From Bacteroidales bacterium (GTDB taxonomy: Bacteria > Bacteroidota > Bacteroidia > Bacteroidales > VadinHA17), in contig JADJLX010000002.1 of NCBI GenBank assembly GCA_016709865.1, positions 186,001-250,000 on the forward strand: 64,000 nucleotides of DNA, given 5' to 3'. The notes below the pieces were generated by a model. That model did no database searches and had not been told where the DNA came from. It saw only the letters and a program-made list of their open reading frames with translations. Below, one piece after another: positions 45,030 to 53,430 of this stretch; the first letter of the stretch is position 1; every line of letters begins with the position of its first letter. The translations under genes and the position numbers were made by a program.

Positions 45030-46346
45030 TTACACAAAAAGATTAAGTACCAGAACACCAATTAATCCCATTATTCCGATAGATGTTTCCATAACACACC
45101 AGGATTTCAGAGTATCTTTAATACTCAGGTTAAAGTATTCTTTAAACAACCAGAATCCTCCGTCATTCACATGTCCGAACATCAGACTCCCTGAACCAAT
45201 AGCAAGTACCATAAGTTCAGGTTTCACAGCACCTGCTGTTACCAGGGGAAGTACAATACCGGCAGTAGTAATTCCGGCAACTGTAGCAGACCCTACACAG
45301 AACCGCAAAACTGTTGCAATGAGCCAACCGAGAAATAATGGTGATAGTGATGATTCACTCAGAAGTCCGCCAATGTAATCGCTGACTCCAGCGTCAATAA
45401 GAACCTGTTTTAATGCACCGGCACCGGCAATAAGAAGCATAATCATTGTTATGCTTGTAACAGAGTGAGCAAGGGAATTCATGATGTCATTAATCTTTCT
45501 TCCCCTGGCGATTCCAAGTGTATAAATAGCGAAAAGAACTGAGAGCAGCATTGCAAATACAGGATTGCCTATCCATCCAAGAACCTTTCGTACAATATTT
45601 TCTTCGGGAAGTAAAAACCCTGCAATAGTTGCAAGAGTTATAAGCAGAACAGGCAAAAGTGCTGAAAAGAAGCTTGTCCAGAATCCGGGCATCTCTTCTT
45701 CAGTCAATGGTTTAACATTTACAAATTCTGCAAACGGCTTAGCATCTATCTTGCTGAGTGCCTTGGAAAGTATTGGTCCGGAGACAAAAATAGCAGGGAT
45801 AGCCACAATTATACCATAGAAAAGTGTTTTCCCAAGATCCGCATTAAATACACCAACGATGGCCGTAGGAGCAGGATGCGGCGGAAGATAACCATGTGTA
45901 ACCGAGAGTGCTGCAAGCATAGGAAGTCCCACATACAGCAAAGGTAAACCGGTTGCTGCTGCCACGGTGAAAACAAGTGGAATCATAATGAAGAAACCGA
46001 CATCATAAAAGAGCGAAACTCCAACGATGAAACCGGTAAGCATCAGGGCAAGCTGAATATGTTTTAATCCGAAAGCATTAACAAGTCTGGTTGTAATCCT
46101 CTGGGCAGCTCCACTTTCCGATACTAGTTTCCCGAGCATTGATCCAAGACATAAAATAAGTACAAGGAATCCCATAGTATTGCCAATACCTTTTTCGATC
46201 GACAGTACAGCCTGGTCAAGTGTCATTCCTTCTGCAAGAGCTACAGAAATTGACACAATAACAAAAGAGAGGAATGAGTTGAATTTAAAAACAAGTATCA
46301 GAACCAGAAGGAGGCAGATTCCAAGGACGACTATCAGAAGTGGCAT
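45030..46346 (-). CDS. GntP family gluconate/sugar-acid:H+ symporter (first copy)
   Basis: A 438-residue polytopic membrane protein has about 12-14 hydrophobic segments and GntP hallmarks LCLGSMLGKLVSESGAAQRI, PHPAPTAIVGVF and FGHVNDGGFWLFKEYF. It imports gluconate or related C4-C6 sugar acids. It precedes the Gfo/Idh gene by only a spacer repeat on the same strand. A second GntP lies at 52085-53416, suggesting two different acid substrates for this region. Confidence 0.9.
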   Translation of the reverse strand: MPLLIVVLGICLLLVLILVFKFNSFLSFVIVSISVALAEGMTLDQAVLSIEKGIGNTMGFLVLILCLGSMLGKLVSESGAAQRITTRLVNAFGLKHIQLALMLTGFIVGVSLFYDVGFFIMIPLVFTVAAATGLPLLYVGLPMLAALSVTHGYLPPHPAPTAIVGVFNADLGKTLFYGIIVAIPAIFVSGPILSKALSKIDAKPFAEFVNVKPLTEEEMPGFWTSFFSALLPVLLITLATIAGFLLPEENIVRKVLGWIGNPVFAMLLSVLFAIYTLGIARGRKINDIMNSLAHSVTSITMIMLLIAGAGALKQVLIDAGVSDYIGGLLSESSLSPLFLGWLIATVLRFCVGSATVAGITTAGIVLPLVTAGAVKPELMVLAIGSGSLMFGHVNDGGFWLFKEYFNLSIKDTLKSWCVMETSIGIMGLIGVLVLNLFV

Positions 46347-46389
46347 GCTATCAATATTAATTATTTAACAATTCCATAATTCAGGGTTA

Positions 46390-46455
46390 TATTAAGTTGC
46401 TCAGGGCTCAGTGCTCCACGCTCTTCGCTATACGCTCTACGCTTTACGCTTTTTC
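46390..46455. repeat. degenerate (CT)ACGCT(CT) tandem echo
   Basis: Six imperfect copies of a CTACGCTC/TTACGCTT unit run between the GntP and Gfo/Idh genes. They are preceded by GCTCAGGGCTCAGTGCTC, another short echo. Confidence 0.6.
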
Positions 46456-47570
46456 TAGCCCCGCCCATCAAATCCAGGTTCAGGTTTCAGCGGAAATTTG
46501 ATTGGCATATTATCGCGGGTAGATCTGTATATAGCTGTGAATAACTCGACTGTTCGCCGTCCTGCTTCACCGTTAACAGCAGGGTCTCTTCCCTCAGCAA
46601 TTGCTTTCAGGTATTCTTCAATCTGATACTGCATATATACAACAGTGGGATCGCAATTATTAAAAGTATCTGTATCCTCTTTAACCCACTCTTTGAGCAG
46701 ATGCTCCTCTCCCGGGATTGTCCAGAGGTCGTTTACGGGTGGTTCAGCCACGCCCGTTCGTCCGGCAATAAACATAGCACCTCCATCTGTCTGGACTCCG
46801 GCTGATGCTCCGTTTTCTCCATGGACATGTACTTTTCCGTAGATTCCAGGTTTCTGCGAATTGCTAACAAGAATATTTCCTATAGCCCCGCTTTTAAACT
46901 TCACAATTGCCAGAGCAGTGTCTTCGACCTCTATGTACGGATGGTTCAGGTTTCTCCATATTCCATAAACTTCATCTATTTCACCCATAAACCATAGCAT
47001 AAGATCAAGCTGGTGAGGCGACTGGTTTACAAGTACCCCGCCACCCTCTTTCTTCCACGACCCCCTCCACTCATCAGAATCATAATAGGCCTTATCGCGC
47101 CAGCCAAGCATTGTGACTGTTGCCATTGCAGGTTTTCCCAGTTTCCCGCTCTCAATTGCATCTTTCACCCTTCTCACAGGTTCATACCACCGCCGCTGAC
47201 TAATTACGCCAAGCTTTACTTTATTCTCCCTGCAGATTTTTATCATTTCGTCGCAATCCTTCAGATCTGAGGCCAGAGGCTTCTCAACCAGCACATTAGC
47301 CCCTGCCTTAGCAGCTTCCGTTGCTGGCTGAATATGGTAAGGATGAGCGGAACAGACAATAACGAGGTCTGTTTTATTATCGGCTACCATTTCAGAAATA
47401 TCAGCATACGATTTTGTTTTATAAACAGCAGCAAAATCATTTGCCGTGCTTGCTGTTCTGCTCCAGACACCTGCGAGCCGGGCATTTGGGATATTCTGAA
47501 CAGCCTTTGCATGAAGATGAGCTACGCGGCTGCATCCTGCAATTGAAATGTTGTATATTCTATCAAACAT
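46455..47570 (-). CDS. Gfo/Idh/MocA family NAD(P)-dependent oxidoreductase (cytoplasmic)
   Basis: The protein has 371 residues from the ATG at 47568-47570 (MFDRIYNISIAGCSRV). The longer upstream frame reads through a spacer repeat and is rejected. The Rossmann fold (SIAGCSRVAHLHAKAV), the EKPLASDLKDCDEM motif with the catalytic-region Lys, and GGGVLVNQSPHQLDLMLWF with the active-site His/Asp are all present. It oxidises sugars or sugar acids at a secondary alcohol. Adjacent dehydrogenase and sugar-acid genes support catabolism of a glycoside or sugar acid. No signal peptide is present. Confidence 0.88.
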   Translation of the reverse strand: MFDRIYNISIAGCSRVAHLHAKAVQNIPNARLAGVWSRTASTANDFAAVYKTKSYADISEMVADNKTDLVIVCSAHPYHIQPATEAAKAGANVLVEKPLASDLKDCDEMIKICRENKVKLGVISQRRWYEPVRRVKDAIESGKLGKPAMATVTMLGWRDKAYYDSDEWRGSWKKEGGGVLVNQSPHQLDLMLWFMGEIDEVYGIWRNLNHPYIEVEDTALAIVKFKSGAIGNILVSNSQKPGIYGKVHVHGENGASAGVQTDGGAMFIAGRTGVAEPPVNDLWTIPGEEHLLKEWVKEDTDTFNNCDPTVVYMQYQIEEYLKAIAEGRDPAVNGEAGRRTVELFTAIYRSTRDNMPIKFPLKPEPGFDGRG

Positions 47571-47585
47571 TGTCTTAACTATTAA

Positions 47586-47668
47586 AAATTTCGGATTTCG
47601 GATTTTTGATTTCGGATTTATCAATTTACAGTATTTTATTCCGCAATCCGCAATCCGAAATCCGAAAT
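47586..47668. repeat. TTTCGGATT / AATCCGAAA inverted echo repeat
   Basis: Copies of TTTCGGATT in one arm and AATCCGAAA/AATCCGCA in the other form an imperfect hairpin of about 80 bases. It lies between the Zn-dehydrogenase and the Gfo/Idh gene. Confidence 0.65.
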
Positions 47669-47669
47669 G

Positions 47670-48701
47670 TCAGGGAACAAGAATTACTTTATTTAAATCC
47701 TCCTCTTTCCTGTAAAGTCTGTCAAACCAGCCAGCTCCTTCTGAAAGGGGTGCTACGGCAGAGATCTGATCGTCAACACTTATCTTTCCGGTCTGAAGCA
47801 GATTAAGAACAACTTCATATTCCCCCCGTATGGCACAGCTCCCCAGAACTGTCAATTCACGGGTAACAACCTTCTGAAGGGGAAATTCCACTTTTGGGGA
47901 TACATTACCAACAAGAACTGCTTTACCGCCTTTGCGGAGAACATCAATCGCAATATTTACAGATTCACTTCTGCCGACTGCCTCAAATGAGATATCGGCT
48001 CCTCTGTTATTTGTAAGGGCAATGATTTTTTCACCAAGGTTTGGATCAGTTGCCAGAAAGATATCATCTGCCCCGGCTTTTATTGCCTGATCAAGCTTGT
48101 TTGAATTTATATCTATTGCAATAATCCTTGAAGCGCCTGAAAGCCGGAGAAGTTTAAGAATAAAAGTCCCGATCATACCTGTACCTACAACTACACATTT
48201 ATCGCCGGTCTTTATTCCTGAAATGTTTATTGAATGAAGGGCTACGGCAACTGCTTCAACCATTGCAGCCTGTTCAAATGTTACATTATCAGGAATTTTG
48301 TACAGAATATGCTGAGGAATAGCAATAAACTCAGCAAATGCACCGGCTCTCTTATAGGTGCCGGGAGAGACACCAAGGACTTCCCTGTTATCACTTAAGT
48401 TATAATGACCCTCAAGAGTATACCAATCATTCAAAGGGTACACAGTTGAATCAAATGTCACTCTGTCTCCCGTCTTCCAGCCGTTAACCCCGGACCCGGT
48501 TTTAACAATAATCCCTGAAGCCTCGTGCCCCATGATCATCGGAGGGATCCTTCGGCCTGTACTTCCGTCGAGACCATGAACATCAGAGCCGCAGATACCG
48601 CAGGCCATGACTTTTACAAGGACTTCTCCTGTATTAATTTCAGGATCAGGTACATCTTTATAAACAAGTCTGTTGTATTCTTCCAGTACGAGGGCTTTCA
48701 T
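47670..48701 (-). CDS. MDR-superfamily (zinc alcohol dehydrogenase-like) polyol/sugar dehydrogenase, no structural zinc site
   Basis: The 343-residue medium-chain dehydrogenase has the catalytic zinc motif in CGICGSDVHG and GHEASG. Its Rossmann segment is VVGTGMIGTFILKLL, and EAVGR follows. The structural-zinc lobe (four cysteines in most relatives) is replaced by a Cys-free loop, DSTVYPLNDWYTLEGHY. It probably oxidises a polyol or sugar-acid alcohol with NAD. It lies in the sugar-acid gene run. A second dehydrogenase at 55670-56713 does keep the structural site. Confidence 0.86.
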   Translation of the reverse strand: MKALVLEEYNRLVYKDVPDPEINTGEVLVKVMACGICGSDVHGLDGSTGRRIPPMIMGHEASGIIVKTGSGVNGWKTGDRVTFDSTVYPLNDWYTLEGHYNLSDNREVLGVSPGTYKRAGAFAEFIAIPQHILYKIPDNVTFEQAAMVEAVAVALHSINISGIKTGDKCVVVGTGMIGTFILKLLRLSGASRIIAIDINSNKLDQAIKAGADDIFLATDPNLGEKIIALTNNRGADISFEAVGRSESVNIAIDVLRKGGKAVLVGNVSPKVEFPLQKVVTRELTVLGSCAIRGEYEVVLNLLQTGKISVDDQISAVAPLSEGAGWFDRLYRKEEDLNKVILVP

Positions 48702-48715
48702 ATACTGGTTTATTA

Positions 48716-49141
48716 CTATTGTACTACCTCTTTGGCAACGGTAACGACTTTTATTTCAGCAGCACCTACCAGCATATCGCTTATCTTTGGTCCAAATGCA
48801 TTGAAATACTCTGCAGCAAAATGAGCATCTACAGCTGCCTGATTCTTATACTCCTCAACAAACACAAATTTGGAATTGTCATAAGGATCCTGAAACAGCT
48901 GATAATAAAGACAGCCTTCCTCAGCATTTGATTTGGCAATGATATCTTTTGCAGCCTCAACAAAATCTTTTGCTCTTTCAGGTTTAACAGTGAGCCTGGC
49001 TATTATCATCATCTTTGAATCCACTTCAGGTACAGCAACTGAGGTACCGGGAACAGAAACAGCTTCTGCACTTTTTTTATTACCACAACTGGCGGCAATT
49101 AAGGCAATACCAAGCAGGACGACAAATAATTTTACTTTCAT
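48716..49141 (-). CDS. ABM-domain (antibiotic biosynthesis monooxygenase-like) lipoprotein
   Basis: A 141-residue exported lipoprotein has lipobox AASC at residue 19. A single ABM (dimeric alpha-beta barrel) domain follows, MIIARLTVKPERAKDFVEAA...EEGCLYYQL, ending in AEYFNAFGPKI. The family includes quinol monooxygenases and many uncharacterised proteins. A lipid-anchored form is less usual. Its stop lies 14 bases before the dehydrogenase start, suggesting co-transcription. Confidence 0.78.
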   Translation of the reverse strand: MKVKLFVVLLGIALIAASCGNKKSAEAVSVPGTSVAVPEVDSKMMIIARLTVKPERAKDFVEAAKDIIAKSNAEEGCLYYQLFQDPYDNSKFVFVEEYKNQAAVDAHFAAEYFNAFGPKISDMLVGAAEIKVVTVAKEVVQ

Positions 49142-49215
49142 GGTTATCAGTTTTTGGTTACAGTTTTTTTAACGCCATGAATATAATAAATAATAATTGA
49201 TTCGGGTAAATCCAT

Positions 49216-49258
49216 TAACCACAAAGGTCGCAAAGGTTATTCGCTAAGTTCGCAAAGC
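49216..49258. repeat. degenerate CGCAAAGG/CGCTAAG echo repeat
   Basis: CCACAAAGGTCGCAAAGG is followed by TTCGCTAAGTTCGCAAAG as imperfect direct copies. It is related in style to the repeat at 39312-39356. Confidence 0.5.
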
Positions 49259-49283
49259 AAAATAGTCATTCTATGGAGTGTTG

Positions 49284-50351
49284 TTATCGGATCAGATGAA
49301 TTTCAGACAGTGATTTAATTGCCCTGTCGGAAAAGAAATCACTTGCCGGGAATACCCTGAATAAGCCACCATCTTCCTCAGGTTCTGTACGCACTAGAAG
49401 GAATTCCTGCTGATCGTTCCTGTTGAAGAGTTCAGAATATGAAACAGCACACCGGTATCCGTCTTTACCTGCTATGCAGAAAATTCCTGTTTTAAGATTT
49501 TCCCTGCTGACTGCATAATAAGAAGCAATTACATCTCTAAGTATCATCCCTTTAAAAGGTGATGTACTGTGGATTCCTTTGCCCCTCCCGTAGAAAATCG
49601 TATTATATGTAATATTTTCCGGTTCTGCCGGTGCAAGCGAAGCGACTTCTTTCCCGGCATCAAATACTTTAAAACCGGAAGAGTACATCGGAGACAAACC
49701 CTTTACAACAGGAAAAGATTTTTTAACCGACTGTACAGTTATCTTAACAGGGGATGAGATGTTTCTTTCAGTTATTAAATCGCTTGCTGCCACAATTTTA
49801 CTTTCCGAAGGAAGAGGCCACAGGTCCTTTGTCTTGGAAGGTACTATCCGCGACACACTTGTGGCGATTATGATTTTGTGAAGATTATTTGGATAATATA
49901 TCTCACCCCAGCTGAATACCACTTTTTCACCATTACTATTTTCTACTTCCACATATAGATCTATAATCGGATTAAACTCATCTGCATTCGATTTCTTAAG
50001 AATACTCTTGTTAAGAATATCGAAAAGAGAGTATCCGTCGTATCTGTATGCTCCGACAAATCTGTCGCCACCGGTACTATCAAGTAATGTCTCTTTAACA
50101 ATTACACTATGCACAGGGAGAGTTGAAAAATTAACTTTACCCGGATTTGCAACCTCTCCTTCAATAATCAGGTCATATTGCTGAAGAGCATTTGTTAAAG
50201 TGTTATCATAAAAATTATTTGTAATGTCTGTTGTATCGGGAAGTTGCCCGTTTGCCGGGACAGTTGATTCAGAAGTTAAGGAGCCTTGCCTGCATGATAT
50301 CATACACAGGGATAAAACAAGGAAAAGGATTGTTGTATTCATAATGTTCAT
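49284..50351 (-). CDS. lipoprotein with two molybdopterin-oxidoreductase-like folds, apparently without the Mo ligand
   Basis: This 355-residue lipoprotein has a lipobox-like CMISC at residue 20. Residues about 55-150 read LIIEGEVANPGKVNFSTLPVHSVIV...YRYDGYSLFDILN, like the SUOX/YedY molybdopterin fold, but with no Cys at the Mo-ligand position. A second half-domain (about 240-345, KGMILRDVIASYY and GKDGYRCAVSYSELF) repeats the pattern. It is therefore unlikely to hold molybdenum and may bind another ligand. The function is unknown. The 60-base upstream region contains an operator-like inverted repeat. Confidence 0.5.
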   Translation of the reverse strand: MNIMNTTILFLVLSLCMISCRQGSLTSESTVPANGQLPDTTDITNNFYDNTLTNALQQYDLIIEGEVANPGKVNFSTLPVHSVIVKETLLDSTGGDRFVGAYRYDGYSLFDILNKSILKKSNADEFNPIIDLYVEVENSNGEKVVFSWGEIYYPNNLHKIIIATSVSRIVPSKTKDLWPLPSESKIVAASDLITERNISSPVKITVQSVKKSFPVVKGLSPMYSSGFKVFDAGKEVASLAPAEPENITYNTIFYGRGKGIHSTSPFKGMILRDVIASYYAVSRENLKTGIFCIAGKDGYRCAVSYSELFNRNDQQEFLLVRTEPEEDGGLFRVFPASDFFSDRAIKSLSEIHLIR

Positions 50352-50379
50352 TTTACTTTAAATTTATAATATGCAATCA

Positions 50380-50422
50380 TTTGCATATCGGATACAAAAA
50401 TAACTTTTATACCGGATGCAAA
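50380..50422. promoter_or_regulatory. operator-like inverted repeat upstream of the Mo-fold lipoprotein
   Basis: TTTGCATATCGG (50380-50391) and CCGGATGCAAA (50412-50422) are near-complementary arms, and a smaller ATGCAA/TTGCAT palindrome lies at 50371-50386. This sits between the divergent lipoprotein and the 95-residue ORF and may regulate either. Confidence 0.35.
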
Positions 50423-50460
50423 TATGACTAATATCAGAGTTCACAATTACAAAACAGATC

Positions 50461-50748
50461 ATGAGCAAGAAAAAATTCAGGATAATAAGTTATATCAAAA
50501 ATGATATTGCCTTTTATGAAACAAAGGTTAAAACCTGGCTAGGATGGGTTTCATTTACAGTGTTTTACAAAACCGAAATAATTCATATCCTATCTGAACC
50601 TTCTGTTCACAAATCGATGGCATACGAAAGGATTAAGCAGTATTGCATTACAAATGGTTACAATGAAAAGGATATTGAAATAACCGAAATAAATACTTCA
50701 AAACCTAAGAGATGGATATTCTTTCAGAGAATTTATTCGTTTTTGTGA
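50461..50748 (+). CDS. hypothetical protein (95 residues)
   Basis: A small basic soluble protein that I do not recognise. It has an N-terminal beta-rich part (KFRIISYIKNDIAFYETKVK) with a Trp-rich segment WLGWVSFTVFYK and a Lys/Glu-rich C-terminal half ending in RWIFFQRIYSFL. It is the only plus-strand gene between 39.3 and 54.9 kb and lies in the space between two minus-strand runs. Codon usage is unremarkable and no signal peptide is visible. Confidence 0.6.
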   Translation: MSKKKFRIISYIKNDIAFYETKVKTWLGWVSFTVFYKTEIIHILSEPSVHKSMAYERIKQYCITNGYNEKDIEITEINTSKPKRWIFFQRIYSFL

Positions 50749-50771
50749 CAGATTGTGGATTGTGAATTCAA

Positions 50772-52088
50772 CTATTCAATAATGACAACAATTATATCCA
50801 TAACGTTGGTCATTGTAGGTCCTGTAATGATATGACCACCAGTCTTTTTGAAGAAATGATATGAATCAAAATCCAGTACGAATTTAACAGGATCAATATC
50901 ATCGTCCAGCGCTTTTAAACAGGTTTCTGAATCAACTACAGCTCCAGCAGCACCTGTGGGCCCGTCATTTCCATCAGTCCCTGCCGAGAGAACTGTAATT
51001 CCCGGATGATCCTTAAGCAATAAAGCGGTCTGGAGTGCCAGATGCTGGTTTCTGCCACCCTTCCCTTTACCGGTCATCTTTACAGTTGTCTCTCCCCCGA
51101 AAAGCAGACATACAGGTTTTACTTCATACTCGTTTTCTTTGAATTTCAGTGCTGTTTCAACCAAATATTCTGCTACAGATGTTGTATCGCCCTGAAGCTG
51201 ATCGTCTATTATCAGTGCATTTATGTTATAATCAAGCGCTTTCCTTTTGGCTGCTTCCAGTGCAAGTCTGTTTGTCCCTATAAGAAGGTTCTCAGTCTTT
51301 GCAAAAACAGGATCAGTGGGTTTCGGGGTTTCAGGTCTTAAACCATCTGCTCCCTCCTTCAGGTATTTAATTATTCCTGATGGCATATCATTCATCAGAT
51401 TGAACTTATCAAGTACTTCGAGAGCATGACTGAATAATGTAGGATCGGGAGTTGTTGGACCCGAGGATATTACATCGAGAGGATCACCGGCAACATCAGA
51501 AAGTATAAGGCTTACAAGAGTTGCCGGATTTACGGCCCGTGCAAGCTGTCCGCCCTTTACAAGTGAACAGTGTTTTCTTACTGCATTTATCTCATGAATA
51601 CATGCTCCGCTGTTAATAAGCAGGTTATTAACATTTGCTATTTCGCCCGGAGAAGATCCCTGTGGGAAATCGGCAAGAAGGGCAGAGCCTCCTCCTGATA
51701 ATAAGCATATTACCAAATCACTGACTCCGGCTTTCACAGCTATTTTAAGAATAGCTTCAGTAGCTTTAAACCCATTCGAATCTGGTACCGGATGAGCCGC
51801 CTCAGTAACCCTGATACGATTTAATTTGCATGAATGACCATACTTGACAATAATATGTCCTTCAGTAATATATGGTCCCAGAATTTTTTCAACCTCAAAT
51901 GCCATTGCAGCACTTGCTTTCCCGGCACCTATGATGTAAATGTTATTAATACTCTTTAGCGGAAACTGAAGGTGTTTTATATGGAGAATATTATCTTTCA
52001 GATGAAGAACATCATGAATAAGGTGTGAAGGAATGACACTTTCCACACCTGCAAGAAATATTTGTTCGGCTATTATTCTGCTGGTCAT
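50772..52088 (-). CDS. glycerate 2-kinase, MOFRL (DUF4147) type
   Basis: The protein has 438 residues from the ATG at 52086-52088, which overlaps the GntP stop in an ATGA junction, so the two are translationally coupled. The N-terminal DUF4147 domain begins with SRIIAEQIFLAGVESV and contains GAGKASAAMAFE, CLLSGGGSALL and SDVAGDPLDVISSGPT. The C-terminal MOFRL domain has LLFGGETTVKMTGKGKGGRNQHLAL and AGTDGNDGPT. It phosphorylates glycerate to 2-phosphoglycerate, joining sugar-acid breakdown to glycolysis. The longer frame from 52118 starts inside GntP and is less likely. Confidence 0.9.
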   Translation of the reverse strand: MTSRIIAEQIFLAGVESVIPSHLIHDVLHLKDNILHIKHLQFPLKSINNIYIIGAGKASAAMAFEVEKILGPYITEGHIIVKYGHSCKLNRIRVTEAAHPVPDSNGFKATEAILKIAVKAGVSDLVICLLSGGGSALLADFPQGSSPGEIANVNNLLINSGACIHEINAVRKHCSLVKGGQLARAVNPATLVSLILSDVAGDPLDVISSGPTTPDPTLFSHALEVLDKFNLMNDMPSGIIKYLKEGADGLRPETPKPTDPVFAKTENLLIGTNRLALEAAKRKALDYNINALIIDDQLQGDTTSVAEYLVETALKFKENEYEVKPVCLLFGGETTVKMTGKGKGGRNQHLALQTALLLKDHPGITVLSAGTDGNDGPTGAAGAVVDSETCLKALDDDIDPVKFVLDFDSYHFFKKTGGHIITGPTMTNVMDIIVVIIE

Positions 52089-53416
52089 AAAACTACTAGT
52101 GATGTAATCCAAACGCATAGAAAAACTACTGTTCCCATTACAATTGTTGAAAAAGAGTAGACCTTTAAATTTGTTCCGGGGTCAATTTCTGAAAAGTTAG
52201 AAATAACCCAGAAGTAGGAATCATTGGCATGAGAAACCAACATCGATCCGGCACCCATGGAAAGCATGGCTAATAGCCTGCCTGATTCTGAATCGAGACC
52301 AAGCATAGATAGCATTGGTGCTACAAACGATGCAGCTGTGATTATTGCAACAGTTGAAGATCCCTGCGCTGTCTTCATCAGGACGGCTATCAGAAAAGGT
52401 ACAACAAGACCTATGTTTGTCCCTGCCAGAATTTTTCCTACAGCCTCTCCTGTTCCTGTAGCCTTGATGACCATGCCAAACATGCCGCCTGCAGCTGTAA
52501 CTATAAGTATTGGTCCTGCCTTTTCAATAGCTTCCCCGAACACAGAATTCATCGATTCTATTGTTTTTTTCTTCAGCAGGAACAACGAAAGCACAACGCC
52601 GATTGATAGTGCGAAAATGGGATCGCCGGGAAAGAAGAATATTTTCGTAATCAGAGAATGACCTCCTGAATCAATAAGGTTTAATAATGATTTGACAGTA
52701 ATAAGTAAAAGAGGAACTACAATCGGCAAAAATGAAAGAAACGGTGAAGGAAGCTGATCATTCACCATCTGTGTATCAACCCCAGGCTCAGTGGCAGGAG
52801 GATAATCTTTTCCTTTTGTCATCCATTTTGCCCAGAAATATGAAGCAAGTGCACCCGGAACAGCAAAAAGAGTACCTGCTATAATAAGGTATCCGATGTT
52901 TACCTGAAAGAGGCCTGCGGCAGCAAGTGCTCCGGGATGAGGAGGTATAAGGCAATGCACTGAATAGAGAGATGTCGCCAGAACTGTTGCCATAAATGGC
53001 AAGGCAATTTTTGATTTAGCGCTGAACGACTTTGCAAGTCCGCTTAGGATTATAAACCCTGAATCGCAAAAAATGGGAAGTCCGGTAATGAATCCGGTTA
53101 GCCCTAATGCCTGAACACTTCTTTTTTCACCTGTTTTGGAAAGGATATAGCGGGCGATGCTTAGGGTACCTCCTGTTTTATCAAGAGTAATCCCGATAAT
53201 TGCACCAAGGATTATGAGGAATCCTATTGATGCCATGGTGTTTCCGAAACCTTCCTTTATTGTTGCTATTACTCTGTCTGCAGGTAATGTGGAAAATGCA
53301 AGAAAGACTGAAACAATAAAAAGGGCTATGAATGCTTTAAGCTTTAAACTGGATGTCAGGTATATTATCGCAATTATACTTATTCCAACAAGAATCGAAG
53401 TGACTAAAACGCTCAT
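52085..53416 (-). CDS. GntP family gluconate/sugar-acid:H+ symporter (second copy)
   Basis: This 443-residue permease has multiple hydrophobic helices and GntP-family hallmarks: ILGAIIGITLDKTGG, PPHPGALAAAGLF, AQGSSTVAIITAASF and SHANDSYFWVISNF. Its stop overlaps the start of the glycerate kinase, and it probably imports the acid that leads to glycerate. The similarity to the first copy is at the motif level only, so this does not look like a recent duplication. The SpmAB-like gene lies 14 bases upstream. Confidence 0.9.
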   Translation of the reverse strand: MSVLVTSILVGISIIAIIYLTSSLKLKAFIALFIVSVFLAFSTLPADRVIATIKEGFGNTMASIGFLIILGAIIGITLDKTGGTLSIARYILSKTGEKRSVQALGLTGFITGLPIFCDSGFIILSGLAKSFSAKSKIALPFMATVLATSLYSVHCLIPPHPGALAAAGLFQVNIGYLIIAGTLFAVPGALASYFWAKWMTKGKDYPPATEPGVDTQMVNDQLPSPFLSFLPIVVPLLLITVKSLLNLIDSGGHSLITKIFFFPGDPIFALSIGVVLSLFLLKKKTIESMNSVFGEAIEKAGPILIVTAAGGMFGMVIKATGTGEAVGKILAGTNIGLVVPFLIAVLMKTAQGSSTVAIITAASFVAPMLSMLGLDSESGRLLAMLSMGAGSMLVSHANDSYFWVISNFSEIDPGTNLKVYSFSTIVMGTVVFLCVWITSLVVL

Positions 53417-53430
53417 ATTCAGCTCTTAAA

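Noticed and set aside
47571..47624. Longer N-terminus for the Gfo/Idh protein
   Set aside because: The extra 18 residues read through the spacer echo repeat and precede a clean family start at 47570.
52089..52118. Longer N-terminus for the glycerate kinase
   Set aside because: It starts within the GntP reading frame. The ATG at 52088 forms the ATGA overlap typical of coupled genes.
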